This document shows, in pieces, positions 9,585-20,416 of a stretch of 64,000 nucleotides of DNA. Positions within the stretch are counted from its first letter, which is position 1; every line of letters starts with the position of its first letter. The notes under the pieces are model-generated. The model was not told where the DNA came from and ran no database searches. It saw only the letters and a list, made by a program, of their open reading frames with translations. A program made the translations under genes and the position numbers. The stretch comes from Macrostomum hystrix (Eukaryota > Platyhelminthes > Macrostomidae), in contig CATNEN010000001.1 in the NCBI GenBank assembly GCA_950097015.1, forward strand, positions 25,349,001-25,413,000, in the 5' to 3' direction.

Positions 9585-12500
9585 ATGCTATCTTCTCAGA
9601 GTGTAGAAAAGGAGCACAACTCAGCGGTTTCAATGGAGGAACTTCTTATTGATTTCGAGAAGACGCTTATCGACACCCTGAAGGCCCCGGAGAAAAATGT
9701 GATTGGAAACTTGACTGGAATGGTCGACGGATACCTCAGTCGTAAAGATAGCGCTGCTATCTGTCCAAATATTTGCAAGATTATCGAGCGCCGTTTAAAT
9801 GAGGTAAGCATTTTTGTAATGTCTTGCAGGAAACGACTGCATTTTATTTCGAACGATGTATGTATTGCCATTGGATTGTATTGTTAATCTAATAAAAAAA
9901 TAACTCAAATTACCGTGCTTTCCACTGTTCAGAAGATCGCTTTGAAGATCTTTTTTCTCTCTCCCAGTCTCTTGTTACTTATAAATATACTAATCGCCTT
10001 TAAGGCTTTATGTTATGCTGCTTTTTTGTCTTCCAATCTTTTTACTTTATGTTCATTGATGAGAAAAAAAAATTTTGCTTAGGCATTTTGTCTTTTGTTT
10101 GCAGTTACATTTACTTTACGTTTTTTCCAACTGCTAAAATACATAAAAAACAAGAGAACTTAAAAGATTTCCGGTCGCACAGCATGCACAATTAAACTAC
10201 TTACAGTAGAAATTAAAAAGGCACATTTTACAAGCCTTTCTCTTGCCTCGTTCTTTCCATTTGCAGGCCCAAGTAGGCAGGAAGCTGGCCCACCTCTACC
10301 TCCTGGATTCAATCGTCAAGAACCTGAAGACCTCCCAGTACCCGAAGCTGTTTGGGGCCAACCTGGTCCAAAGTTTTTCTGGCGTATTTCGCAAAGGTGA
10401 CGAAAAGATGCGCAAGAAACTGTTCGAGCTGCGCAAGACCTGGAATGAGCACTTCAGCCAGCAGGTGCTGCATAGCTTAGACCTGGCCGTGCGGGAGATC
10501 GACCCGGCCTGGCCCATGCTGGCCGCGCCGCCCCCTGGCCAGCAGCAGCCAAACGGCAACACAGCGAGGAAGCGCTGTCATTCACCAGATTCGCCAGATT
10601 CCACCACTAGTCATCAGCAGCAGGCGGCAGCGGCAGCAGCGGCGGCGGCGTCTGGTGGAGACTCGAGCAGCAGCAGCCGGAAGCGGATGTCTGTCGCTGG
10701 CGGTGATTTCGTTATCGACACAGTCGGCGACTCCAAAGCCGTGGAGGCTCTGGCATCGGCCAGAACCGGAAGGCCTCAGCAGTCGGCGAACTCCAGGACA
10801 GCAGCCAAGCCGTCAGATGTTGACATGCGCAGCGGCTGGAATCAGTTTAGGCGGGTGCAGAGCGGCTCCGGCGATGTTGATATGCGCCAGTTCCAGACTG
10901 TAAGTCGCAGGCAGGTATATCTCCTTCACGCGCTGTGGTGTGTGCCATGCTTAGCTTCCTCATCAGCTTAGTCTCTAGTTAGAGAATCTACCATTCTGAC
11001 ACCCTCTTGTCCATCTATAGAGCTTCACTTCAGCTTTGCCTTTTACTGGATTCCATTGAAGCATTTGCACAATTTTGTACCTTAGAATGCATTTAGCATC
11101 CCTGCTTGATGCCTCTATATATTATTATTACAATGATTTGCATACGTGAATTCAAGCAATGCTCTGATTGTCCATCAATAAACTGAACCAGTCAGCAGCC
11201 GGCCTGTTCATGTGGCCAGCTGCCAGAGAGCAGTCTTTCGGATTGATAGAATTATTTTTTAACACAATACAGATTTTAACATTCAAGGCCTGTCTATGAT
11301 GGCTGGAGATTCACACTGCGGCCGATAAGTATGTGCATTTATTGATAATCATCTATTTTACCCATTTTAATGGTTAATAAATACAGACAGCTCTCATAAA
11401 TATATCATGCTGCTTCATGACTTTCTCCACACGTTTGTGATGGCGGTGAGGTGTTTGATAAGTACTAACGAATAACACAAACAGATGTGAGAGTGGACTA
11501 TGCAAAAAACGACAGCCTACCTGTACTTTTATTGTCTAGCAGTATCTAATTAAGTAGTGATCTATCTGATCTTGCAATTTAGCTAGATTCTAGTAAGACG
11601 TCGAGAGTTATTGGCAGTATAGTTGAGATATAATCAATAAATAAATGACGAATAGGAAGCCGTCTTAACTGAGTCTTTGTCTTTCTCTATTTAATTGTGT
11701 TTCGCATTCCTGTTAAATTGTTTACCAAATTTTCCAACGAAATTAAGTTCGAGTTAATGTACTTTAGTGCTTTGGCTTAGTAACTGAGGTTAATTGTTTT
11801 ATTAGAGTTTAAAATAGACATTTAAGTTAATGACTTGGTGAGAATAGCAACTCGTTTTTAGTTTATGTTTAATCTGTGTAAATTTCAGACGTGTGCTGTT
11901 AGTGAGCTGGTATTAATATACTCTACACTAAAAGCAAAGCTAGGCTTTTGTCAGAACCAGTTTGTTCCAGATATGGGGCTATTTATAGCGATTATTAGTA
12001 GCATATCTAGTTGCCAGTCTGGGTGCGTCATAGCTATAACTTGTTTTTGCTATCTTTCTCTACCTTCAACAACAGCATTATCTAAAGCCCTTTAAACGTA
12101 CATCTGTTAAAAATATTGGAAGATTAAAATAGTATTTTTCGTAGGACACTACTAATATCCTGCTCATAGCCAATTGACATCTTTTTTAATTTTGTTTCTA
12201 ATCAGAAAAGCCGCACTCGGCCCAGATACACGGTGAATAATTTCTAGTCGCTCTATTCTCTCTCCTCCCCTGACACCGCAAACCCCCGGTGAATCGCAGG
12301 ATGACTCGGCCACGCCTGAGATGATGCGCAGTCAGGCGGCTCAGATACGCCGCATGCTGGGCAGCAGTTCCGGCGGCAGCCTGAGACCCGAGGTCCGACA
12401 GCAGCTCACCAGTTGTCTGAGAACTCTGGAATCTGAGCTGGCCGCAATGGGCGGTCAGCAGCAGCAGCCGGCCCAGGTTCCGCAGACGTCCGCCTCCTCC

Positions 12501-15013
12501 TCGGGCAGTCAGATTCCTCAGCACGTTGACAGCTTGCTGGATGCGCTGCTGGGCACAGCCGGTCAGCACCAGCCCACGCAGCCGACTACGGCGCCTATTC
12601 AGCAGCAGGTGGGCTTGCCGCATCCGCGAAGCCTGCCAAGCATGCCACCATCCAATCGTCACCGACAGCAACCCATGGAGCCGGTGTTTCACGATCTGTT
12701 CAGATGGCGAGTCACTGTGCCCGACATGCCGGAGTTCCCGCAGATTGGCTGCGATCCTCGCCTGCTGTCTCCAATGCGAGACCGGTTTGAGGCGTCCAGG
12801 AATATTCAAATTGATGGCGAGCTCAGACAGGTGAGGAATGGGAGCATTGTGCTGTAATGTCTCAAACTGGGGGTGAGGCCACATTCATTTTTGGCGCAGC
12901 CGCGGAGAGAAGGCTTGGGAGCTTTGCCTGCCTGAGGATGAGAAAGTTGGGTCTTGTAATGGACAGAATTAACTCGCTGGCTGCGGGTCTACTGTCACCA
13001 GGTGATGTGCCAGTGCCGCAGCCCTCTATCTAGTTATAAATTTTCTAATTACCTGGTCAATCGGTTGATATCCCAACCATCTCTCATCCCTCAGGTGGTG
13101 CTGGATCGTGTACAGCCGTTGCTAATCCTAGACGAGCAGCCCAGGGCCCTGCGGTTCAAGATGCCGCCAGGCGGGAAGATCCTGCTGCGAATTGATTCTC
13201 ACCAGCCGGTTGAACTCAAGATCAACGCCTGCACGAAGGTTCTGTTTGGCCTGCGACCGCATCTGGTGTGCCTGGGCGGCCCGTTTCACGAGCTAATAGT
13301 GCACGGCCGGCCCTACAATGTGCCATTCAACGATTCTAATCCTGTTATAATCTCGCTTGGCGGATCGGCTCAGTTCGGCATCAGGCTGCAAGCCATCCTG
13401 GCCAATGGCCGAGCTGTCACACCGTCGCTGGACATCTGCCCGCCCATTCCGCGGTCCGTGATGCGCTGGGCAAACGAGGGCGCCTTCGGCAGTCCGCAGC
13501 ATCTGCACCTGCCGCCTCTGAATCCGGAGCTGAACGCCTCCCAGCATCATCAGCAGCAGCAGCAGCCTGACACTGCTCAGCAGTCGCAGCCGGTGCCTCA
13601 AGCGGCTCAGCAGCAGCCGCCACCGCAGCAGTCGGTGCCCACAGTGTTTGAAGTATTCGAGAATCTCATCAAGCACGGCATCATCAAGAAGACCAACGCC
13701 GAGGATTTGCCCGAGCCCGATCTCACCAGCTTTGAAGGCATCGACAAGCCGCTGCCGATGATTCCAAAGCGCCTGTACGAAGGCTATCAGTGCCCGCAGT
13801 GCGGCCTGCGGTTCAACAGCGAACAGGCGCCTGAGTGCCGCGACCACATGGACTGGCACTACCAGCGCCGGGCTGCTCTGTTTGGCGTCACCATCCGGTC
13901 CAGGATGTGGTTTCCTCACTGGACCGCCCTGGTCAAGGGCGAAGATCCGGCTGAGCTGGCCGCCGCCGCAGCTGCCGCCGCCGCCGCAGTCGCCGCTGCT
14001 GCCAAAGCTGCGGCCACCAATTCCAAGAGCAGATCCGGCAAGGCTCAGAAATCTTCGCTTGATTTCACCGCTAGAAAGGTGAGTTCGAAATCACTGATCA
14101 TGGATTTTACTTGGCCCAGGACTTTCTTCCGTTTGACATTAAATGTTTTCTTTCTGCTCATTGCACCTTCTAGGAGCAGCAGCAGCAGCAGCAGCAGCAA
14201 GTCAGCCGAGTCTCCGCTTATCCGGAGCCTGAGCGCAACGTCTGCGGCGTCTGTTTCGAGACATTCGAGAATCGCTGGGACGACGACGCCGAGGACTGGA
14301 TGCTGCTGGACTGCGTGCGGCTGCCAGACGGCGGCATTTATCATCCGGTCTGCGCCGAGGACGCTGGCAAGGTGCGTGTGGACGATGACGAAGCCGACGT
14401 CAAGAAGGAAGACATCGCCGACCAGGAAGACTCAACTCCGTCGGAGCTGCTGACTAATCCCGCCGCGGCGCTGTTGAGCATCCTGAATGGCCGGAATCAA
14501 CCAGCGTCGCCTTGTGCTGCCGCTGCTGCTGATGCCGATTCTAAAATGTCAGCTGATGCTGTCAGCGTGAAGTCTGAGATCAAGACTGACGATGATGATG
14601 ACGATAATGTTGGACCTTCTGTTGGTCGTTTGGTCGATCATGAAGCTGAGATTGGTCATGACACATCAGCTGACGATGAGCATCGGGAGTCAGTGGCAGT
14701 TGGTCATGACACATCAGCTGAAGATGAGCATCAGGAGTCAGTGGCAGTTGGTCATGACACATCAGCTGACGATGAGCATCTGGAGTCAGTGGCAGTTGGT
14801 CATGACACATCATCAGCTGACGATGAGCATCTGGAGTCAGTGGCAGTTGGTCATGACACATCATCAGCTGACGATGAGCATCGGGAGTCAGTGGCAGTTG
14901 GTCATGACACATCATCAGCTGACGATGAGCATCTGGAGTCAGTGGCAGTTGATCCCGATTCCGTCGATGTTGACTTAGTCGCATCTGCTGAAGCCAATAA
15001 CGATGACAATTGA
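9585..15013 (+). CDS. PCF11: PCF11, pre-mRNA cleavage complex II subunit, 5 exons
   Basis: PCF11 binds the phosphorylated RNA polymerase II C-terminal tail and, with CLP1, drives 3' cleavage and transcription termination in the nucleus. Exons 9585-9803, 10267-10899, 12300-12830, 13095-14078 and 14174-15013, all phase 0, give 1068 residues. The CTD-interacting domain spans about 17-157 (LLDSIVKNL, FRKGDEKMRKKLFELRKTW, DPAWPM). Linkers are rich in Gln, Ala and Ser. Residues ~455-570 resemble the Gly-Pro/hydrophobic repeat region of metazoan PCF11. Zinc finger 1 is C694-x2-C697-x14-H712-x3-H716; finger 2 is C813-x2-C816, C836, H846-x2-C849. The tail holds six 16-17 residue repeats (GHDTSADDEH). 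ATG 9585 is the first in-frame ATG. Exon 3's start is the least certain junction. Intron 3 holds a SINE fragment. Confidence 0.93.
10900..12299 (+). other. PCF11 intron 2
   Basis: Donor ACT|GTAAGT, acceptor GAATCGCAG|GATGAC. AT-rich with no coding segment recognised. An earlier CTTATCAG-like or TTTCTAG acceptor near 12205-12247 would break the frame or the phase, so 12300 is preferred. Confidence 0.65.
12872..13022 (+). mobile_element. SINE family 1, internally deleted copy in PCF11 intron 3
   Basis: Matches the element at 1595-1962 in GGCGCAGCCGCGGAGAGAAG, then jumps to the GAGAAAGT and CTGGCTGCGGGTCTACTGTC segments. The tRNA head and much of the middle are missing. It lies within the 264-bp intron 12831-13094. 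Confidence 0.8.
14651..14949 (+). repeat. 48/51-bp coding repeat in PCF11 last exon
   Basis: Six units encode an acidic GHDTSADDEH..ESVAV peptide. Two of the five spacings are 48 bp and the rest 51 bp through an added TCA (Ser) codon, so the frame is kept. Nearly all unit differences are single codons in the H-x-E position. Confidence 0.95.
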
Positions 15014-15083
15014 TATGGCATTCGACTGTGCATATGCCTAGCTCCAAATTGCCAAGGCTTTGTATATGATTAACTAGTTATAA

Positions 15084-15108
15084 TTAAATACAGAATCTGC
15101 CTTATTAA
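15084..15108 (+). terminator. PCF11 poly(A) signals
   Basis: Two ATTAAA hexamers (15084-15089 and 15103-15108) lie 70-95 bases after the stop codon. The choice between these and later AATAAA-like sites is inferred. Confidence 0.4.
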
Positions 15109-15955
15109 AATAGATATTTCACTGGATTTCTCGAACGCAGCTTATGAATTTCAACTGCCCTTTTTTGTGTTATTTAAATACCTGTCCTCCTATGTGACCA
15201 GTTAAGCTACTTTTTAATGCTACTTTTTTGTAGACAAAAGATTGTCAGTAGTAAGTTAAGGATGTAAATTAACTGGACTGTGAGATTCGACTGTGTTAAT
15301 TCCTCCTAAAGTGCAAAGCATTCTATTTACATATTCTGCATTAACTGCATTGACTTGGATCTGTTTCTGTACCAGTAATTATTTAATTAACTGTGTGAAG
15401 GGTCTGGCCTAGATGTCGCAGTGATTGTTTTTATTTTTTAAATAAATTTGACACTAATGGACTTTGCTTGTGCCGCCTTGTTGTATTATAGTCGCTCGTA
15501 TAATAATAATCATTATAAATACGCAATCTTCGGTTACCATAGGAACCTAACGAATGTTCATTAAACGCCTCTCTAACTGCTAATTTAGGTTTTATCTATC
15601 TATCATTTACTGGTATCTGCTACAGGTTTTGGATAGGATTGGCCATAGACTAAATAAACCTAAGGCTGATGTTCCAGAATGCTGTGCATCTAGCTGATAC
15701 CGTATATGGTCTTACATGCTGTGCTTTTATTGCTTTGACTGTTTATTCAGTAATTTGTTCCGCTTGCCGAATAACTTAACAAAAGACTGCGATTCTTAAA
15801 TTTGATATATATTTTTCTCTATTTAATTAGCTTCTCGCATTACTGTTGTTCCTCTGGTTCATATAAAAAATATACTAATATAAGTATACGCTGCAGTGTT
15901 GTTAAATAAAAATATTTTCTGTAATTGAAACTGGTTCTTTTTTCCTTTGCAAGTT
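15109..15955. other. AT-rich intergenic DNA
   Basis: No coding segment or repeat recognised. Some of it may be PCF11 3' UTR, since AATAAA-type hexamers recur around 15440 and 15650. Confidence 0.6.
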
Positions 15956-15959
15956 TGTC

Positions 15960-16165
15960 GCAAAGGCTTGTCGTGCAAGAGCCAACCTCCAAGGCACAGT
16001 GAGAGTGTACACTTCCTGACGATGAGAAAGTCAGGGCAGATGTACACACCTGCGTTAGCGTGTGCGTGCGTAGAGTATCTGTGCGTGTGTGCTCAGGGGT
16101 CAGCGAAATGGGCAGAATTGCCTTCTCTCTGGCCTCGGGTCTAGTTCAGTGTCACGAAATGTATT
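15960..16165 (+). mobile_element. SINE family 1, 5'-truncated copy
   Basis: Begins in the body at GGCTTGTCGTGCAA and keeps the CTGACGATGAGAAAGTCAGG, TGTGTGCTCAGGGGTCAGCG and GGGTCTAG...TGTCAC segments. The tRNA head is absent. Confidence 0.85.
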
Positions 16166-16195
16166 GTGCAATTGTTATTACACAATTGTGTAATA

Positions 16196-16390
16196 GAGAT
16201 GAGATGGAGGAGAGATCAGACTCGGGAGAGATCAGACAAGGGAGAGATGAGACAGGAGAGATGAGTCCCGGGAGAGATGAGACAGAGGAGAGATGAGACA
16301 GGGAGAGATGAGACAGGAGAGATGAGTCCCGGGAGAGATGAGACAGAGGAGAGATGAGACAGGGAGAGATGAGACGGGGAGAGATGGGTC
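16196..16390. repeat. 16-bp minisatellite (GGGAGAGATGAGACAG)
   Basis: About a dozen imperfect units with GTCCCGGGAGAGATG variants. It is the reverse complement of the array at 37670-38435. Confidence 0.9.
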
Positions 16391-16645
16391 TGTCGCGGCT
16401 TTCTTAATTGTCTCCCCAGGTTCTTTGCACCTTTCGTATGTTCAACTTTCATTCTTCACAGTCAGTTTGTCACCTGGCTCTAAATCTGTCTGCTTCTCTA
16501 CATTAGCCCTTGATTTCGCGATCTTTCTTCGCATTCAGAGCCGTAACGACCGCCTCTTACTATGTCGACACAATTAAGCGCACGATTTTTAGGAAAGTCA
16601 TTTTTAGAAAGAGATGAGACTGTGAAGAGGTTTACTAGTTTGAGT

Positions 16646-17765
16646 ATCTGCAGCCTTCACTGTGCTCACACTGCCATCTGCAGCCTTCACTGTGCTCACA
16701 CTGCCATCTGCAGCCTTCACTGTGCTCACACTGCCATCTGCAGCCTTCAGTGTGCTCACACTGCCATCTGCAACCTTCACTGTGCTCACACTGCCATCAG
16801 CAGCCTTCACTGTGCTCACACTGCCATCTGCAGCCTTCACTGTGCTCACACTGCCATCTGCAGCCTTCACTGTGCTCACACTGCCATCTGCAGCCTTCAC
16901 TGTGCTCACACTGCCATCTGCAGCCTTCACTGTGCTCACACTGAAATCTGCAGCCTTCACTGTGCTCACACTGAAATCAGAAGCCTTCACTGTGCTCACA
17001 CTGCCATCTGCAGCCTTCACTGTGCTCACACTGCCATCTGCAGCCTTCACTGTGCTCACACTGCCATCAGCAGCCTTCACTGTGCTCACACTGCCATCTG
17101 CAGCCTTCACTGTGCTCACACTGCCATCTGCAGCCTTCACTGTGCTCACACTGCCATCTGCAGCCTTCACTGTGCTCACACTGCCATCTGCAGCCTTCAC
17201 TGTGCTCACACTGCCATCTGCAGCCTTCACTGTGCTCACACTGCCATCTGCAGCCTTCACTGTGCTCACACTGCCATCTGCAGCCTTCACTGTGCTCACA
17301 CTGCCATCAGCAGCCTTCACTGTACTCACACTGCCATCTGCAGCCTTCACTGTGCTCACACTGCCATCTGCAGCCTTCACTGTGCTCACACTGCCATCTG
17401 CAGCCTTCACTGTGCTCACACTGCCATCTGCAGCCTTCACTGTGCTCACACTGAAATCTGAAGCCTTCACTGTGCTCACACTGCCATCTGAAGCCTTCAC
17501 TGTGCTCACACTGGCATCTGAAGCCTTCACTGTGCTCACACTGCCATCTGCAGCCTTCACTGTGCTCACACTGCCATCTGCAGCCTTCACTGTGCTCACA
17601 CTGCCATCTGCAGCCTTCACTGTGCTCACACTGCCATCTGCAGCCTTCACTGTGCTCACACTGCCATCTGCAGCCTTCACTGTGCTCACACTGCCATCTG
17701 CAGCCTTCACTGTGCTCACACTGCCATCTGCAGCCTTCACTGTGCTCACACTGAAATCGGAAGCC
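16646..17765. repeat. 30-bp minisatellite, ~37 copies
   Basis: Unit CTGCAGCCTTCACTGTGCTC plus ACACTGCCAT, nearly perfect. Variants are CAGCAG, GAAATC and single changes. Several frames are open through it. On the minus strand it would read a VSTVKAADGS decapeptide, and on the plus strand CSLHCAHTAI from an ATG at 16562. None has an independent coding signal, so I treat the array as non-coding. It lies between PCF11 and the gene at 20417. Confidence 0.95.
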
Positions 17766-18485
17766 TTAACATCTCCAGCCGCCGGGGCCAGAGTTTCAGA
17801 GCCACTCGGGGTTGTTTTCTCGTCCGATGTCAAGGTCTATGCTTGTGAGGAGCCCCTGCAATTGGCAGTGCTAGTTGTCAATGCCTCAGTGCATTTAAAT
17901 GACAGCTTCAACACAAATTCAAATCTGCACTCCGCTTTCGGTTTGAAATTCTTTACCGAGTCCGTCAACAATTCTGAGTTTTTCTTTCTTGAATTACCAT
18001 TTTACACAGCTCCTACGTCGTATTTCCTTCTACAAGTGCAACTAGTTGGGAAGCGAATCGTTTATAGCTGCATTGTTTAATAAGAAAAGTAACGATCTAA
18101 TAGCGTTACTGGGAAGAACTCACAATTAGAAAAGGAAATGGAATGCAGCGGAAACACAATGCTCGTAATCCCTAATTATCAGAGGAACTTTTAATCAGAT
18201 TTGCTCGCTCTTAATGCATCCATATTTTGGGATTTTCCGTTTAATCGGCTTTGGGATAAAATTTAAAAATCTCTAGAATGCGGAAACGAAAATTTGGGTT
18301 TTTCAAGGAACTGCGTGATTAGCCTTCTAAACTTTCAAAAGCTGATTTTATAGGATTAATTTCTTTTTTCGCTCTAACTTGTTGCGTGTCTCTTTTTCCG
18401 CTAACGAATCTGCCTGAGGTAATTGCTACATCAGGTGCAAAATCTTAAAGACTAAAGTACAAGCCGTGATCAATGGTTCTTAGTT
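17766..18485. other. non-repetitive intergenic segment
   Basis: About 700 bp of mixed composition. A plus frame stays open to 18080 after the array but has no ATG of its own and no recognisable domain. No gene is supported. Confidence 0.5.
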
Positions 18486-18488
18486 CAT

Positions 18489-18915
18489 GGCTCAGTACCA
18501 TTCTGTCAGCTGAGTATCATTCTGTCAGCTGAGTATCATTCTGTCAGCTGAGTATCATTCTGTCAGCTGAGTATCATTCTATCAGCTGAGTATCATTCTG
18601 TCAGCTGAGTATCATTCTATCAGCTGAGTATCATTCTGTCAGCTGAGTATCATTCTGTCAGCAGAACGTCATTCTGTCAGCAGAGTATCATTCTATCAGC
18701 AGAACGTCATTCTGTCAGCAGAGTATCATTCTATCAGCAGAACGTCATTCTGTCAGCAGATCAGCGTCATTCTGTCAGCAGATCAGCGTCATTCTGTCAG
18801 CAGAGCGTCATTCTGTCAGCAGATCAGCGTCATTCTATCAGCAGAGCGTCATTCTGTCAGCAGAGTATCATTCTATCAGCAGAGCGTCATTCTGTCAGCA
18901 GATCAGCGTCATTCT
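18489..18915. repeat. 19-24 bp minisatellite, block 1
   Basis: Units of CATTCTGTCAGCTGAGTAT grade into CATTCTGTCAGCAGAGCGT and CAGATCAGCGT variants from left to right. Confidence 0.93.
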
Positions 18916-19017
18916 GTCTTGACTTACTTGACTTAGCGGCAGGGAGCCTCCATGACGGACGCAGCGAGGAGGCGGCTGATGCCGCCCATATCGCTAACCC
19001 CTGGCAGAGGCTCCCCC

Positions 19018-19522
19018 CCGTCATTCTGTCAGCAGAGCGTCATTCTGTCAGCAGAGCTCCCCCCGTCATTCTGTCAGCAGAGCGTCATTCTGTCAGCAGA
19101 GCGTCATTCTGTCAGCAGAGCTCCCCCCGTCATTCTGTCAGCAGAGCGTCATTCTGTCAGCAGAGCGTCATTCTGTCAGCAGATCAGCGTCATTCTGTCA
19201 GCAGAGCGTCATTCTGTCAGCAGAGCGTCATTCTGTCAGCAGATCAGCGTCATTCTATCAGCAGAGCGTCATTCTGTCAGCAGATCAGCGTCATTTTATC
19301 AGCAGAGCGTCATTCTGTCAGCAGATCAGCGTCATTCTGTCAGCAGAGCGTCATTCTGTCAGCAGATCAGCGTCCATTCTGTCAGCAGAGCGTCATTCTG
19401 TCAGCAGAGCGTCATTCTGTCAGCAGATCGTCATTCTGTCAGCAGAGCGTCATTCTGTCAGCAGAGTATCATTCTATCAGCAGAGCGTCATTCTGTCAGC
19501 AGATCAGCGTCATTCTGTCAGA
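19018..19522. repeat. 19-24 bp minisatellite, block 2
   Basis: Same unit family as 18489-18915 (CATTCTGTCAGCAGAGCGT), resumed after a 100-bp unique spacer. It ends directly upstream of the TATA-like box at 19524. Confidence 0.93.
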
Positions 19523-19523
19523 C

Positions 19524-19554
19524 TATTTATACGCTGTCCTATTTCAGTTTCAGC
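19524..19554 (+). promoter_or_regulatory. TATA-type core promoter
   Basis: TATTTATAC at 19524-19532 is followed 22-28 bases on by two TCAG initiator-like sites (19545-19553). It would drive the non-coding first exon of the gene coded at 20417. Inferred from motif spacing only. Confidence 0.45.
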
Positions 19555-20232
19555 CCAATTAGTTCTCAAACTGCACTCCGGGCCATGTAACTATTATTTA
19601 GGTGTTTTTTTCGCACCTGTGTCGCCCGCAGTTTATTTTTGTGTTTCTGCTTTCAATGCAGATTTTCTCCCACTCTTGGCTCACGAATCCCGGCTGCGCT
19701 GCCTGTTGGATTAAGACTAATAACAAATGAACAGGGGGGGATATTTCACGCAGCCAGACTGCCTTAATAACGCCGAGGCCATCGCTCACGCCAACTTTCT
19801 GCTCCAGCTGCCGCAGCCACCTCACATCCGCCCAGCTACCTTATCCTTCTGCTCCTTCGTCCCGGCGATAATTACTGCCTGGCACATCCTCTCGCCCAAT
19901 CCCCAGCAGATCTCCCCCTAGACTGTTGTGTCCCACTTTCCCCGGGCTGGCCAGTCTCGAGCTCGGACTCGAGTGGACCGCTCCGAGAGCCGCTGCCCAC
20001 CCACCTCCTCCTTCGGACTGACTGAGTCCTACTGGAAATCAGGAAGAAGAGAGGGCTTGAAGGACGAGCAGCGGCTGTCAGGTAAAACCAGCAGCAGCAG
20101 CAGCGGCAGCAGCTAAACAAACTAGCCCATCAGCTCACCGACAGCCACTTCAAAGCAACGAACTATAAATCTTGTCTGAGAATCCAGGTCTCAAATAAAG
20201 GTGATTCGGCTTCGGGTCTGAGTCCCAACTCG
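19555..20232 (+). other. probable 5' UTR exon, ends at donor 20232/20233
   Basis: GC-richer block between the TATA-like site and a strong donor (AACTCG|GTAAGTAG). The following intron would end at CCTGCCAG just before the ATG at 20417, or at TTTCAACCAG near 20380; both give the same protein. It holds a 64-codon upstream reading frame at 19727-19921. Confidence 0.5.
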
Positions 20233-20416
20233 GTAAGTAGTCAGCCTAATTGGCAGACTTAGCAGAGCGGGCGTTCATGCTTCTGTTAATTGCAATCCAA
20301 TCATAATTATCATAATTATAGCACTTTAAGACTATGATTAAGCAACGTTTTTCTTAATTGATTCTTAAATTTCAACCAGCGCGCACACAATTTCACTGAC
20401 CGGCTAAACCTGCCAG

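Noticed and set aside
16562-17461. Cys/His decapeptide protein starting with ATG 16562
   Set aside because: It has an ATG but otherwise only array translation; no splice, promoter or codon signal sets it apart from the other open frames of the array.
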